Source of the DNA: Desulfobacterales bacterium
Lineage (GTDB): Bacteria > Desulfobacterota > Desulfobacteria > Desulfobacterales > QNYZ01
Length of the DNA stretch: 7,993 bases
NCBI GenBank assembly: GCA_029938515.1
Contig: JAOZUU010000021.1
Span: forward strand, 5,406-13,398
Direction of reading: 5' to 3'
Below the pieces are notes generated by a model. That model was not told the origin of the DNA. It made no database searches and saw only the letters and a program-made list of their open reading frames with translations. Each line of letters opens with the position of its first letter. Position 1 is the stretch's first letter. Both the position numbers and the translations under genes were made by a program. Below are positions 1 through 6,362 of the stretch, one piece after another.

Positions 1-87
1 AAGTATACCGGAGCCGGATTCGATATGCCAGGTTTTGACTTGAAAGAACAGGTTAATAAGCTGGATGAGTTCCTTGCAAAGATATAA
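1..87 (+). CDS. C-terminal end of an unidentified protein (5' end outside window)
   Basis: Frame 1 is open from the first base to a TAA at 85-87 and gives 28 residues, starting KYTGAGFDMPGF and ending KLDEFLAKI. The tail is a short amphipathic helix (LKEQVNKLDEFLAKI), typical of a natural C-terminus. Too little is present to name a family. The frame is the only one with sensible coding character up to the stop. Downstream sequence is degenerate, so this gene probably marks the left border of the gene-poor stretch 88-785. Confidence 0.5.
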   Translation, partial: KYTGAGFDMPGFDLKEQVNKLDEFLAKI

Positions 88-113
88 GCAAAACCCGTAG
101 GAGCCACATCATG

Positions 114-329
114 TCACTGTAGGTGGTGGCCGGCTTTACGTGGGGCTTGCAGGTCTTTGGTGTGACTTGTGGGAACGTAATTGACTTCGATGAATTTGTC
201 CCCATTTGCTTTCATTATGACCTTGAATATGGGAGAGGTGGAAATACCAACGTGCCTGGCTACTTCAGCCAATGGCACATCAGGGGTCTCCAGCAACTCA
301 GTTGCCAAATGTCGCCGTAACCTTGAAAC
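114..329 (-). pseudogene. Remnant of a helix-turn-helix protein, probably a transposase C-terminus
   Basis: Read on the minus strand, the frame ending at the TGA at 116-114 contains RLRRHLATELLETP followed by DVPLAEVARHVGISTSPIFK. This is a classic helix-turn-helix (AEVARHVGIS, turn, then the recognition helix) preceded by a basic helix. The arrangement resembles the C-terminal helix-turn-helix of REP-associated Y1 (IS200-like) transposases, in which a similar 'LAEVARxLGxSxSAI' segment ends the protein; that assignment is from memory of the family. Continuing upstream in frame, a stop occurs near 350, so the catalytic N-terminal domain (HUH and Tyr motifs) is missing. No convincing start codon or ribosome site is present; the first possible start is a TTG at 308. 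It could also be a fragment of another DNA-binding protein. Confidence 0.4.
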
Positions 330-371
330 TTTTGGGCGCCGAAGGGCTTGGGTGTTTTATTGCCGGTCTGA

Positions 372-756
372 GCGTCCCCTTCTGGTTTACCAGTCAATTA
401 CGACGTCGCTACGGGCCAGATTGTCAGCGGGGCCATTTCCTGGGGCACCCCGGGCAACTTCATCAATGTTGTCAGCAATATTATTCAGGCCATCCTGAAT
501 GCCGGCAATCCTGACAGCCTGCTCAGGAACGTCTTCCCGGACCCGGCCATTGATATTTACATTTCCGGAATTTCATCATTCATCGTATTTGTATTGGGTT
601 TTGGTGCAAACTATTTCGGAAGAGCCGACGAACCGGGAAAACTACGAAAAAGCAGCGGTTTCCTGCTCCTTCTACCTGATCGGTTGTTTTACCGCAGCCG
701 AGCATCAAGGCTGGAACTGGATATTCCCGGTAAAAACATCGCCCGCTGGATTGTGA
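372..756 (+). pseudogene. Probable broken coding sequence, family not recognised
   Basis: From about 372 to 650, plus frame 3 has codon usage like a real gene (many GC-ending codons) and a plausible protein, including VATGQIVSGAISWGTPGNF, then NAGNPDSLLRNVFPDPAIDI and a hydrophobic stretch ISSFIVFVLGFGANYF that could be a membrane helix. A TGA at 369-371 cuts it from any upstream start. After about 650, frame 1 becomes equally plausible and ends at a TGA at 754-756, which suggests a frameshift. Frame 3 otherwise runs on, antisense, into the lipoprotein gene. No start codon with a ribosome site was found. I interpret it as a gene relic of unknown function. Confidence 0.3.
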
Positions 757-785
757 TTTTTAATTTTTTCCATCACGGATTCAGG

Positions 786-1247
786 TCAGAGAATAGAGCT
801 CCTTGTCGGCACATAGGGGGAAAAAACATTCACCTGGTTCTCCGGGCCGAATTCGATCCTTGTATAGGTATAAGCGGAAAACCAGATACCGATCGGATTG
901 CCCTCCGGATCGAGAATCTCAGCCCCGTGGGGATCCCAAATATCAGATCCGTATAACCAATCAAGCAGCCTGCCAAATTGACTGGAATCTTTTTTAATCG
1001 GTGTCCAGAACTTGGAAGTCATCACATAATCATCCCTTATTCCCACAACGGCATAAGGAATAGCTGCGCGTCCATCATAGAAGTAGTTGTAACCGGGAAG
1101 CATCTGTTTTTGCAGAAACGTCTGGGTGATTTCCGAGCTCCCTCGCAATTTTCCGTAACTGCCGCTGCATCCGGAAAAAACAATGACCGTCATAATGAGG
1201 ATACTGTAAACAATAATTTTCTTTTTGATATTGTCCCTTCGCACCAT
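786..1247 (-). CDS. Small uncharacterised lipoprotein
   Basis: The gene encodes 153 residues starting MVRRDNIKKK, a lysine-rich n-region, then a hydrophobic core and a lipobox FSGC with the lipidated cysteine at residue 27. Ser follows the Cys, which by the Enterobacteria rule favours the outer membrane. The start at 1247 is chosen over the in-frame ATG at 1268 because AGGAG (1256-1260) lies 8 bases upstream of it. The mature part has aromatic-rich segments (GYNYFYDGRAAIPYAVVGI, YVMTSKFWTPI) and ends with a hydrophilic tail (NPIGIWFSAYTYTRIEFGPE, then NQVNVFSP). I have the impression of a recurring small lipoprotein family, but I cannot name it. It lies 47 bp behind the small basic protein gene and is probably the last gene of the phosphoribosyltransferase operon. 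No clear terminator follows. Confidence 0.8.
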   Translation of the reverse strand: MVRRDNIKKKIIVYSILIMTVIVFSGCSGSYGKLRGSSEITQTFLQKQMLPGYNYFYDGRAAIPYAVVGIRDDYVMTSKFWTPIKKDSSQFGRLLDWLYGSDIWDPHGAEILDPEGNPIGIWFSAYTYTRIEFGPENQVNVFSPYVPTRSSIL

Positions 1248-1294
1248 CGCTTGATCTCCTTTAAGCACTATATATTAGATATATTAGCGTGTTA

Positions 1295-1519
1295 TCAAGG
1301 TTTAAGATCCTCGTTGAGCAAGAACCGGTCGCCCTTCCAATTTTTATCAATCCGGTATCTTTTTTTTACCAGGATTCGGTATGCCAGCACAACCATGGCC
1401 GGGTATTCGGTTCTGCGCTTGCATTGCTCGTTAAAATAGGCCTCGGCATCAGCAGCGTTATCAAAAGTTTTTCGCTTTGCTTTCTTCGCCTTACCGATTC
1501 GAGTCATCACGGCATACAT
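1295..1519 (-). CDS. Small basic protein of unknown function
   Basis: This 74-residue product starts MYAVMTRIGKAKKAKRK and is strongly cationic (many Lys and Arg) with no membrane segment, signal peptide or known motif. The middle (DNAADAEAYFNEQCKRR) should be helical, and the C-terminal half (VVLAYRILVKKRYRI) could form strands. Its ATG at 1519-1517 overlaps the TGA of the phosphoribosyltransferase (1521-1519) by one base, so translation is probably coupled; AAAGGA also lies about 9 bases upstream. An internal ATG at 1507 (MTRIGK) is an alternative start without a good ribosome site. Tight coupling to the enzyme gene supports a real gene. A nucleic-acid or partner-binding role is conceivable from the charge, but nothing specific shows it. 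Confidence 0.65.
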   Translation of the reverse strand: MYAVMTRIGKAKKAKRKTFDNAADAEAYFNEQCKRRTEYPAMVVLAYRILVKKRYRIDKNWKGDRFLLNEDLKP

Positions 1520-2097
1520 CAGCGGCGATCCTTTGCGATTATTTCCTCTTTAATAATTCTATCCATCCCCGGCTTATGATTAATAATCTCCTCTTTTGAC
1601 AATCCATCCAGCTCATGGGGGAAAATAAGCCATTTATTCGTTTCATTGATGAAATAATCAGGATTGAAATCCACCTTTTTTTTCTTCGGTTTGTAGTAGA
1701 CCGTAGCTGTTCGAATATCTTCGGGGGTATTCTTTCTGGCTTTTTTCTTTAACGTCCGGATGACCGCTTCGATACTTAAACCCGTATCAAACACGTCATC
1801 CACAATCAACAGTCGATCTTCGGCATTGATATGTTCCACAATATAATGCAACCCATGAACCCGGATCTTTTTTTTCATCTTTTTGATTCCCACGTAGGCA
1901 GATGTCCGGATGGCGATATGGTCGGTTTTGACGCCGTAATAATCGAGAACTTCCTGAACGGCAATCCCCACCGGCGTACCGCCGCGCCATATTCCGACGA
2001 TGAAATTGGGTCTGAAACCGCTTCGATAAATATCAATTCCCAATTTGAAGGAATCATCCAGAAGTTGCTGTGCGCCGATAAAAAATTTTTCAGTCAT
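1519..2097 (-). CDS. Type I phosphoribosyltransferase (purine salvage type likely)
   Basis: The protein has 192 residues and the type I phosphoribosyltransferase fold (PF00156 family). The PRPP-binding loop is LLIVDDVFDTG (residues 96-106) with the two adjacent acidic residues DD at 100-101. The pyrophosphate loop is GIWRGGTPVG (35-44). A late TNKWLIFPHEL segment (152-162) has the aromatic position that stacks on the base in xanthine/hypoxanthine enzymes. Such enzymes transfer the ribose-5-phosphate of PRPP to a purine base to give the nucleotide, in the cytoplasm. The exact base is not readable from the sequence, and a PRTase-like regulatory role cannot be excluded. It is lysine-rich around 72-77 and 136-141. 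It is the first gene of a minus-strand operon with a small basic protein and a lipoprotein, and it diverges from the sugar kinase. ATG at 2097 is preceded only by a weak GAGA-type ribosome site. Confidence 0.87.
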   Translation of the reverse strand: MTEKFFIGAQQLLDDSFKLGIDIYRSGFRPNFIVGIWRGGTPVGIAVQEVLDYYGVKTDHIAIRTSAYVGIKKMKKKIRVHGLHYIVEHINAEDRLLIVDDVFDTGLSIEAVIRTLKKKARKNTPEDIRTATVYYKPKKKKVDFNPDYFINETNKWLIFPHELDGLSKEEIINHKPGMDRIIKEEIIAKDRR

Positions 2098-2157
2098 GTA
2101 GTTGTCTCTATGATATGGTTTGGTTATGCTGTTATTGTAACCGTTCTTTTTATTTTT

Positions 2158-2186
2158 AAGATATTTCCTTAATAGAAGATTGTCAA
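2158..2186 (-). promoter_or_regulatory. Sigma-70-type promoter of the phosphoribosyltransferase operon
   Basis: On the minus strand, a perfect TTGACA (2186-2181) is separated by exactly 17 bases from TATCTT (2163-2158), a 4/6 match to TATAAT. Transcription would start near 2151 and leave a leader of about 54 bases before the ATG at 2097. On the plus strand the same -10 region reads AAGATA. It lies 17 bases behind TTGTAA (2135-2140), which would be a weaker promoter for the divergent kinase, so the two promoters may occlude each other. Confidence 0.5.
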
Positions 2187-2213
2187 TCCAAACCGATTTT
2201 CAATGGAGAGTGT

Positions 2214-3773
2214 GTGGATAATAAAAATCTAATACTGACGATCGACAACGGAACCCAGAGTCTCAAGGCTCTGGTATTTGACCTGCAGGGAGAGCTGCAG
2301 GCCAGGGCACAGGTGATGTTTGAGCCCTATATCGCCCCGAAACCGGGATGGGCGGAACAGGATTCGCAGGTGTTCTGGCAGGCCTTGTGTTCAGCGTGTC
2401 AACAATTGTGGCACCGCCATCCGGAATTGCCGGAACGGATTGCCGGGGTCGCTCTCACCACCCAACGGGCCACCGTTATTCCCGTGGATAAAAACGGCCG
2501 ACCGCTGCGATCGGCCATTTTGTGGCTGGATCAACGCAAAAGCCACGGATTGCCGCCCCTAACCGGGCCGTGGGGAATATTTTTCAAGGCGGCCGGATTG
2601 TCGAAAACGGTCGCGTATCTCATGGCCGAAGCCGAAGCCAACTGGATTCGAATCCACGAGCCGCACATCTGGGAGCGAATCGATAAATACCTGTTGTTAT
2701 CCGGTTATTTAACCTTTCGTCTCACCGGTGAATTTGCCGATTCCATCGGATGTCAGGTCGGGTATATCCCATTTGATTACAAGCGGCTGTGCTGGGCATC
2801 CGATTGGAACTGGAAATGGCAGTGTTTACGGGTACACCGCGACATGCTTCCCCGTCTTGTCCCGCCGGCGAAACTGCTGGGAATCATCACCAAACCGGCC
2901 GCCCGGCAAACCGGTATTCCTGCCGGACTTCCCCTGGTAGCGGCGGCAACGGACAAGGCCTGCGAAGTGATCGGCTCCGGCGCTCTCGATTCATCCGTCG
3001 GTTGCCTGAGTTATGGGACATCGGCCACCATCAACGTCACCCAGAAAAGATATATCGAGCCGATTCCGCTCCTGCCTGCCTATCCATCGGCCGTGCCCAA
3101 CCGCCATACAATGGAAATTCTGGTCTATCGCGGCTACTGGATGGTGAACTGGTTCAAGCGGGAATTCGGGCATCCGGAATGCCGGGAAGCGGAAAAAACA
3201 GAGATACCCCCGGAAGCGCTTTTTGAAAAGCTGCTGACCGATACGCCCCCCGGCAGCATGGGGTTGATGCTCCAACCCTACTGGTCCCCCGGCCTCAAGT
3301 TGCCAGGACCGGAAGCCAAGGGGACCATTATCGGTTTTGGCGATGTTCATCACCGGGGCCATTTCTACCGGGCCATTCTCGAAGGGTTGGCCTATGCCCT
3401 GCGGGAAGGCAAGGAGCGCATTGAAAAACGCAGCGGTACCACCATCACCGGTCTGCGGGTCTCCGGCGGCGGGTCCCAAAGCGATGGCGCCCTGCAACTG
3501 ACGGCAGACATCTTCGGGCTGCCAACGGCCAGACCTCACATCTACGAAACATCGGGGCTCGGCGCCGCCATTGACGCCGCCGTCGGCTTGGGATTTTATG
3601 AGGATTTTGAATCAGCGGTCAACGCCATGACCCGGACAGGAGACGTTTTCGAACCGGACCCCGCCCATCACCGGCGGTATGAAGCGCTGTACCGGCAGGT
3701 GTATCTGAAAATGTACAAACGCTTGAAGCCATTTTACGAAAAGATAAGGGAGATTGTCGGATATCCGGATTGA
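2214..3773 (+). CDS. FGGY-family carbohydrate kinase
   Basis: The 519-residue protein has the length and the two actin-like ATPase domains of FGGY kinases, which phosphorylate a sugar or polyol with ATP in the cytoplasm. Domain I opens with the phosphate-1 motif [17 protein letters not shown] (Asp11), followed by [19 protein letters not shown] and ILWLDQRK (about 102-109). The [15 protein letters not shown] segment (Asp247) is where the catalytic aspartate of glycerol and xylulose kinases lies. Then come a YGTSATINV loop (about 267-275) and the signature-like [19 protein letters not shown] (417-435) of the ATP-binding domain, with [14 protein letters not shown] near the C-terminus. The substrate cannot be read from the sequence; the protein is not an obvious glycerol kinase or xylulokinase. 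Start is GTG at 2214 with GGAG at 2205-2208. It is transcribed alone and divergently from the phosphoribosyltransferase operon. Confidence 0.93.
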   Translation: MDNKNLILTIDNGTQSLKALVFDLQGELQARAQVMFEPYIAPKPGWAEQDSQVFWQALCSACQQLWHRHPELPERIAGVALTTQRATVIPVDKNGRPLRSAILWLDQRKSHGLPPLTGPWGIFFKAAGLSKTVAYLMAEAEANWIRIHEPHIWERIDKYLLLSGYLTFRLTGEFADSIGCQVGYIPFDYKRLCWASDWNWKWQCLRVHRDMLPRLVPPAKLLGIITKPAARQTGIPAGLPLVAAATDKACEVIGSGALDSSVGCLSYGTSATINVTQKRYIEPIPLLPAYPSAVPNRHTMEILVYRGYWMVNWFKREFGHPECREAEKTEIPPEALFEKLLTDTPPGSMGLMLQPYWSPGLKLPGPEAKGTIIGFGDVHHRGHFYRAILEGLAYALREGKERIEKRSGTTITGLRVSGGGSQSDGALQLTADIFGLPTARPHIYETSGLGAAIDAAVGLGFYEDFESAVNAMTRTGDVFEPDPAHHRRYEALYRQVYLKMYKRLKPFYEKIREIVGYPD

Positions 3774-3783
3774 TGTTGATTTA

Positions 3784-3945
3784 AGGGCCTCGGAAATAAT
3801 AAATTTACCCGAGATTGCGCCGGATTTTGGTTTGGATACAAGGCGCGCCAATGGTTTCATACTGGTTGTATGAGGCCATTGACGCAACGCCGTAGCCGGG
3901 CCAAAGGACAAGCAAGATGGGGCAATTTATTTTTTCCGAGGCCCT
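3784..3945. repeat. 162-bp near-perfect palindrome (MITE-like or REP-like element)
   Basis: The outer arms 3784-3805 and 3924-3945 are inverted copies matching at 21 of 22 positions (AGGGCCTCGGAAA at the outer tip). The central arms 3849-3862 and 3868-3881 match at 12 of 14, with the two mismatches being G-U compatible, around the loop TGGTT. Segments between also pair partially (CCC, TTGC, TTTGG, GGCG blocks in the same order), so both halves (about 79 and 78 bp) are copies of each other folded around the centre. It contains no gene. It lies between convergent genes (kinase and the two-helix protein), where its transcript would form a long hairpin and could act as a terminator in both directions. 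Similar long palindromes are, as I remember, frequent in Desulfobacterales genomes, but copy number cannot be seen here. No clear target-site duplication. Confidence 0.8.
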
Positions 3946-3958
3946 AACCTGCGTGTGG

Positions 3959-4192
3959 CTAAGTCGCTTCCGGGGTCGCCGGACGGTGCCTGGCCTTCCA
4001 GATTTTGTAAACCCCGGCGCCAACGCCCGCCGCTGCAAGGATGAGCCCGATGGTGACCACCCAGCCCTCATTGTATTCCCGTACGTGAGGCACGCTGACC
4101 AGCTCAAAGGCATAATAAACAACCCCTGAACCAATAAATAACAATCCAAGCGCCAGAAGGTAAAACAGGGGTCCTGATACGTTTTTCTTCAT
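3959..4192 (-). CDS. Small two-helix membrane protein
   Basis: The 77-residue product begins MKKNVSGP and has two hydrophobic helices: roughly residues 9-29 (FYLLALGLLFIGSGVVYYAF) and 44-63 (GWVVTIGLILAAAGVGAGVY). They are joined by a short charged loop (SVPHVREYNE), and a basic tail (KIWKARHRP) follows. By the positive-inside rule both ends would face the cytoplasm. ATG at 4192 has GGAA about 8 bases upstream. It reads away from the patatin gene, sharing a 79-bp gap, and runs towards the palindrome. No family recognised; small inner-membrane proteins like this are common and mostly uncharacterised. Confidence 0.65.
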   Translation of the reverse strand: MKKNVSGPLFYLLALGLLFIGSGVVYYAFELVSVPHVREYNEGWVVTIGLILAAAGVGAGVYKIWKARHRPATPEAT

Positions 4193-4271
4193 AATGTCAT
4201 TCCATTAATTCCTGTCACGGATTCAGGTGCCCGTGTGGACACAATCTATGCTATAGAGGAATTCGAAGCGT

Positions 4272-5387
4272 GTGACAAGATATAAACCAAAAAAACCGAG
4301 AGAGATCAGAACTGAAATGGACCTTGATTTTTACGCCGGGTCACGAGCATTGCAATTGATTCGTTCCAATGGCCTGAAAGCGGATGATGTTCAGGTGATG
4401 ACCGGCGCGGCCGGCGGCCCCAAATGGCTTATCCTGGGACACCTGGACCGGGTGATTTTTTCTTCGTGGTTTAAAGACCGAAAGAAACCGCTTTTCCTGG
4501 TGGGGTCTTCCTCCGGGGCCTGGCGATTTGCCATGGTCACCCAAACCGACCCGGTGGCAGCCGTAAATCGCTTTGAACAGGCCTATATTTACCAGTATTA
4601 TTCTAAAAACCCGACACCCGCCGACATCCGGCGGGAGGCCGTACGAATATTAAACGACATCATGCCCACTGAGGCACCGGATCAAATCCTTTCCCATCCT
4701 TTTTTACGTTTGAATATGATGGCCGTCCGCTGTAAGGGGCCGGTAGCCAGGGAAAGCAAACCAGTGCAGATGGCCGGGATGTTAGGGGCAGTTGCACTGA
4801 ACATCATCCATCGCCGGGGTCTGGGTTTTTTATTTGATCGGGTGTTGCTTCATGATCCCCGGGATATACCGCCGTTCTGGGAGATGGATGGATTTCCCAT
4901 TCAGCGGGTTCCCCTAATTCGAGCCAATCTACGCCAAGCCCTGATGGCTTCCGGCTCCATCCCCCTGATCATGCCGGGGGTCACCGATATTCCGGGCGCA
5001 CGGCCCGGCACCTACCGGGACGGTGGTGTCATCGACTACCACATGGATCTTCCCTGTTCTTTGGACGGCGGCATTGTTCTTTTCTCCCATTATACCGACC
5101 GCATTATCCCCGGATGGCTGGACAAACGACTCTCCTGGCGCAACCCATCATCAACCAATATGGCGGATGTGCTGATGATTTGCCCATCAAAATCCTTTCT
5201 ATCCGCTTTACCTTTCGGTAAAATTCCCGATCGAAGCGATTTTAATCGATTTACCGGGAAGGACAAGGTGCGGGTGACCTATTGGCAACAGGCGGCTGAT
5301 TCGGGAAAACGATTGGCCGATGCGTTCATGGAGGCGGTTTTGTCGGACCGAATCAAGAAATTGGTTCGCCCGATGCCGTGGACCTGA
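4272..5387 (+). CDS. Patatin-like phospholipase / acyl hydrolase
   Basis: The 371-residue product carries the three hallmarks of the patatin Ser-Asp dyad hydrolases. The glycine-rich oxyanion segment is TGAAGGPKWL (44-53). The nucleophile elbow is GSSSG (78-82, Ser80 catalytic), followed by AWRF. The catalytic aspartate is in RDGGVIDYH (Asp250). Such enzymes release fatty acids from phospholipids or other lipid esters. No signal peptide or membrane helix is visible, so a cytoplasmic or membrane-associated protein is likely; the N-terminus is basic (TRYKPKKPREIRTE). The oxyanion motif differs from the DGGGxRG of plant and ExoU-type members and fits a bacterial subgroup. Start is taken as GTG 4272 with GAGGAA about 10 bases upstream; ATG 4317 has no ribosome site. 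A diverged copy of its 3' part lies at 7877-7993. Confidence 0.9.
   Translation: MTRYKPKKPREIRTEMDLDFYAGSRALQLIRSNGLKADDVQVMTGAAGGPKWLILGHLDRVIFSSWFKDRKKPLFLVGSSSGAWRFAMVTQTDPVAAVNRFEQAYIYQYYSKNPTPADIRREAVRILNDIMPTEAPDQILSHPFLRLNMMAVRCKGPVARESKPVQMAGMLGAVALNIIHRRGLGFLFDRVLLHDPRDIPPFWEMDGFPIQRVPLIRANLRQALMASGSIPLIMPGVTDIPGARPGTYRDGGVIDYHMDLPCSLDGGIVLFSHYTDRIIPGWLDKRLSWRNPSSTNMADVLMICPSKSFLSALPFGKIPDRSDFNRFTGKDKVRVTYWQQAADSGKRLADAFMEAVLSDRIKKLVRPMPWT
5219..5353 (+). repeat. Direct repeat, copy 1 (inside the patatin gene)
   Basis: This part of the patatin coding sequence (from KIPDRSDF to VLSDRI) is repeated in the same orientation at 7877-7993. Over 117 aligned positions there are 7 substitutions, all in the first 60 bases, plus one 18-bp segment present only here, lying between two ATT triplets (at about 5281-5283 and 5299-5301). 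Copy 2 runs to the window edge, so the true repeat may be longer. Confidence 0.9.
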
Positions 5388-5429
5388 AACGATGAAATGA
5401 TCTGAGCAGCTACCGTTAGGTAATGGATA

Positions 5430-6362
5430 TTACTCCAAAATCGGTATCAGTCTCCAAATATCCAGATTTTCAGCTCTAAGGCTTTGAAAGTAAATATATT
5501 TTCCATTTGGCGACCAGACAGGGCTTTTATCATCTCCAGGATGGTGGGTTAACTGAGTCAGCCGATCTGCCTTCAAATCAAGAACCCAGATATCAAAGTT
5601 ACCTGTACGGTTTGAGGAAAAAACGATTTTTTTTCCATCAGGAGACCATGATGGGTCGATATCTTCGGCAATATCCACTGTGATCTGGTTAAGATTACTT
5701 CCATCCGGATCTACAAACCATACATCCGAATTACCGCCTTTGGAAGATACAAATAGTATTTTTTTTCCATCAGGTGCCCATTCTGGGCATATTCCTTCCC
5801 CTATCTGTGTTAAATTCGTGCCGTCTAAATCTGCAATCCATAGAGATTCTATACCCAATATCAAATTTCCAAATACTATCGCTTTTCCATCCGGAGAAAC
5901 ATCAGGGGCAAAGTCGTTACTACCTCTGGCGACAATCTGGTAGGTTATCCTTTCCTGATCCAGGTTTTTTTTAAATATGGCCCTAAATCCCAACCTGTCA
6001 GAATCAAACAAAACGGACTTACTATTAGGAGTCCATGCAGGGTTGTTATCCAAACTTGAACTTAGAGTGATTTGCCTCGGGTTTTTTGCCATAGTATCTG
6101 TTATAAAAATATCATGATCTCCATGTTTCCCGGAGACAAAAGAGAGAATCCTGCCGTTGGGAGAGATCACAGGTTTTGAATCTGGACTCAGATCAGTCGT
6201 GAGTCTTGTGAGTTCTCTTATTGAGTCTAATGGGCGGAAAGCACCTCTTTGAGGATTTTTCCCACTCTCAAAGTGAAAACAACCAATTATAAAGAGTATT
6301 GCAGGAAATATTAAGATAAGGAAGAAAAATCTTTGCAAATAAAACCTCAATTCACACCTCAT
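5430..6362 (-). CDS. TolB-like (PD40) six-repeat propeller lipoprotein, downstream paralogue
   Basis: The 310-residue product starts MRCELRFYLQRFFF and has a hydrophobic signal core with lipobox IIGC (Cys28). Six PD40 repeats about 44 residues apart follow: ISPNGRILSF (66), WTPNSKSVLF (110), VSPDGKAIVF (155), WAPDGKKILF (195), WSPDGKKIVF (239) and WSPNGKYIYF (283). Each is trailed by an NxDIW or similar and LTQIT-type strand, making a six-bladed propeller as in the C-terminal domain of TolB. The N-terminal TolB anticodon-like domain is absent, so this is not TolB itself; a periplasmic or surface protein-binding role is inferred. ATG 6362 is preferred over TTG 6371 because it gives an ATGA overlap with the upstream paralogue. 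The gene is AT-richer than the patatin gene it converges on. Confidence 0.87.
   Translation of the reverse strand: MRCELRFYLQRFFFLILIFPAILFIIGCFHFESGKNPQRGAFRPLDSIRELTRLTTDLSPDSKPVISPNGRILSFVSGKHGDHDIFITDTMAKNPRQITLSSSLDNNPAWTPNSKSVLFDSDRLGFRAIFKKNLDQERITYQIVARGSNDFAPDVSPDGKAIVFGNLILGIESLWIADLDGTNLTQIGEGICPEWAPDGKKILFVSSKGGNSDVWFVDPDGSNLNQITVDIAEDIDPSWSPDGKKIVFSSNRTGNFDIWVLDLKADRLTQLTHHPGDDKSPVWSPNGKYIYFQSLRAENLDIWRLIPILE

Noticed and set aside
978..1439. Open frame of 153 codons on the plus strand opposite the lipoprotein and basic protein genes.
   Set aside because: No ribosome site and no family likeness; the minus-strand lipoprotein has a lipobox and a good ribosome site.
2991..3539. Open frame of 182 codons on the minus strand within the kinase gene.
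   Set aside because: It is antisense to well-conserved kinase motifs, has no ribosome site and no recognisable domain; it is a by-product of GC-rich codon use.
3805..4149. Open frame of 114 codons on the minus strand across the palindrome and the small membrane protein gene.
   Set aside because: It mostly consists of one half of the repeat plus a shifted frame of the two-helix protein, which has the better start and a clear membrane topology.
773..4228. The 14-base word TCACGGATTCAGGT occurs at 773-786 and 4215-4228.
   Set aside because: A shared 14-mer is not rare enough in 8 kb to be convincing; flanks do not match, and one copy overlaps a stop codon while the other lies in an intergenic gap.
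5388..5429. TACC-GTTA-GGTA stem between the convergent patatin and propeller genes as terminator.
   Set aside because: Only a four-base-pair stem without a T-run; too weak to call.
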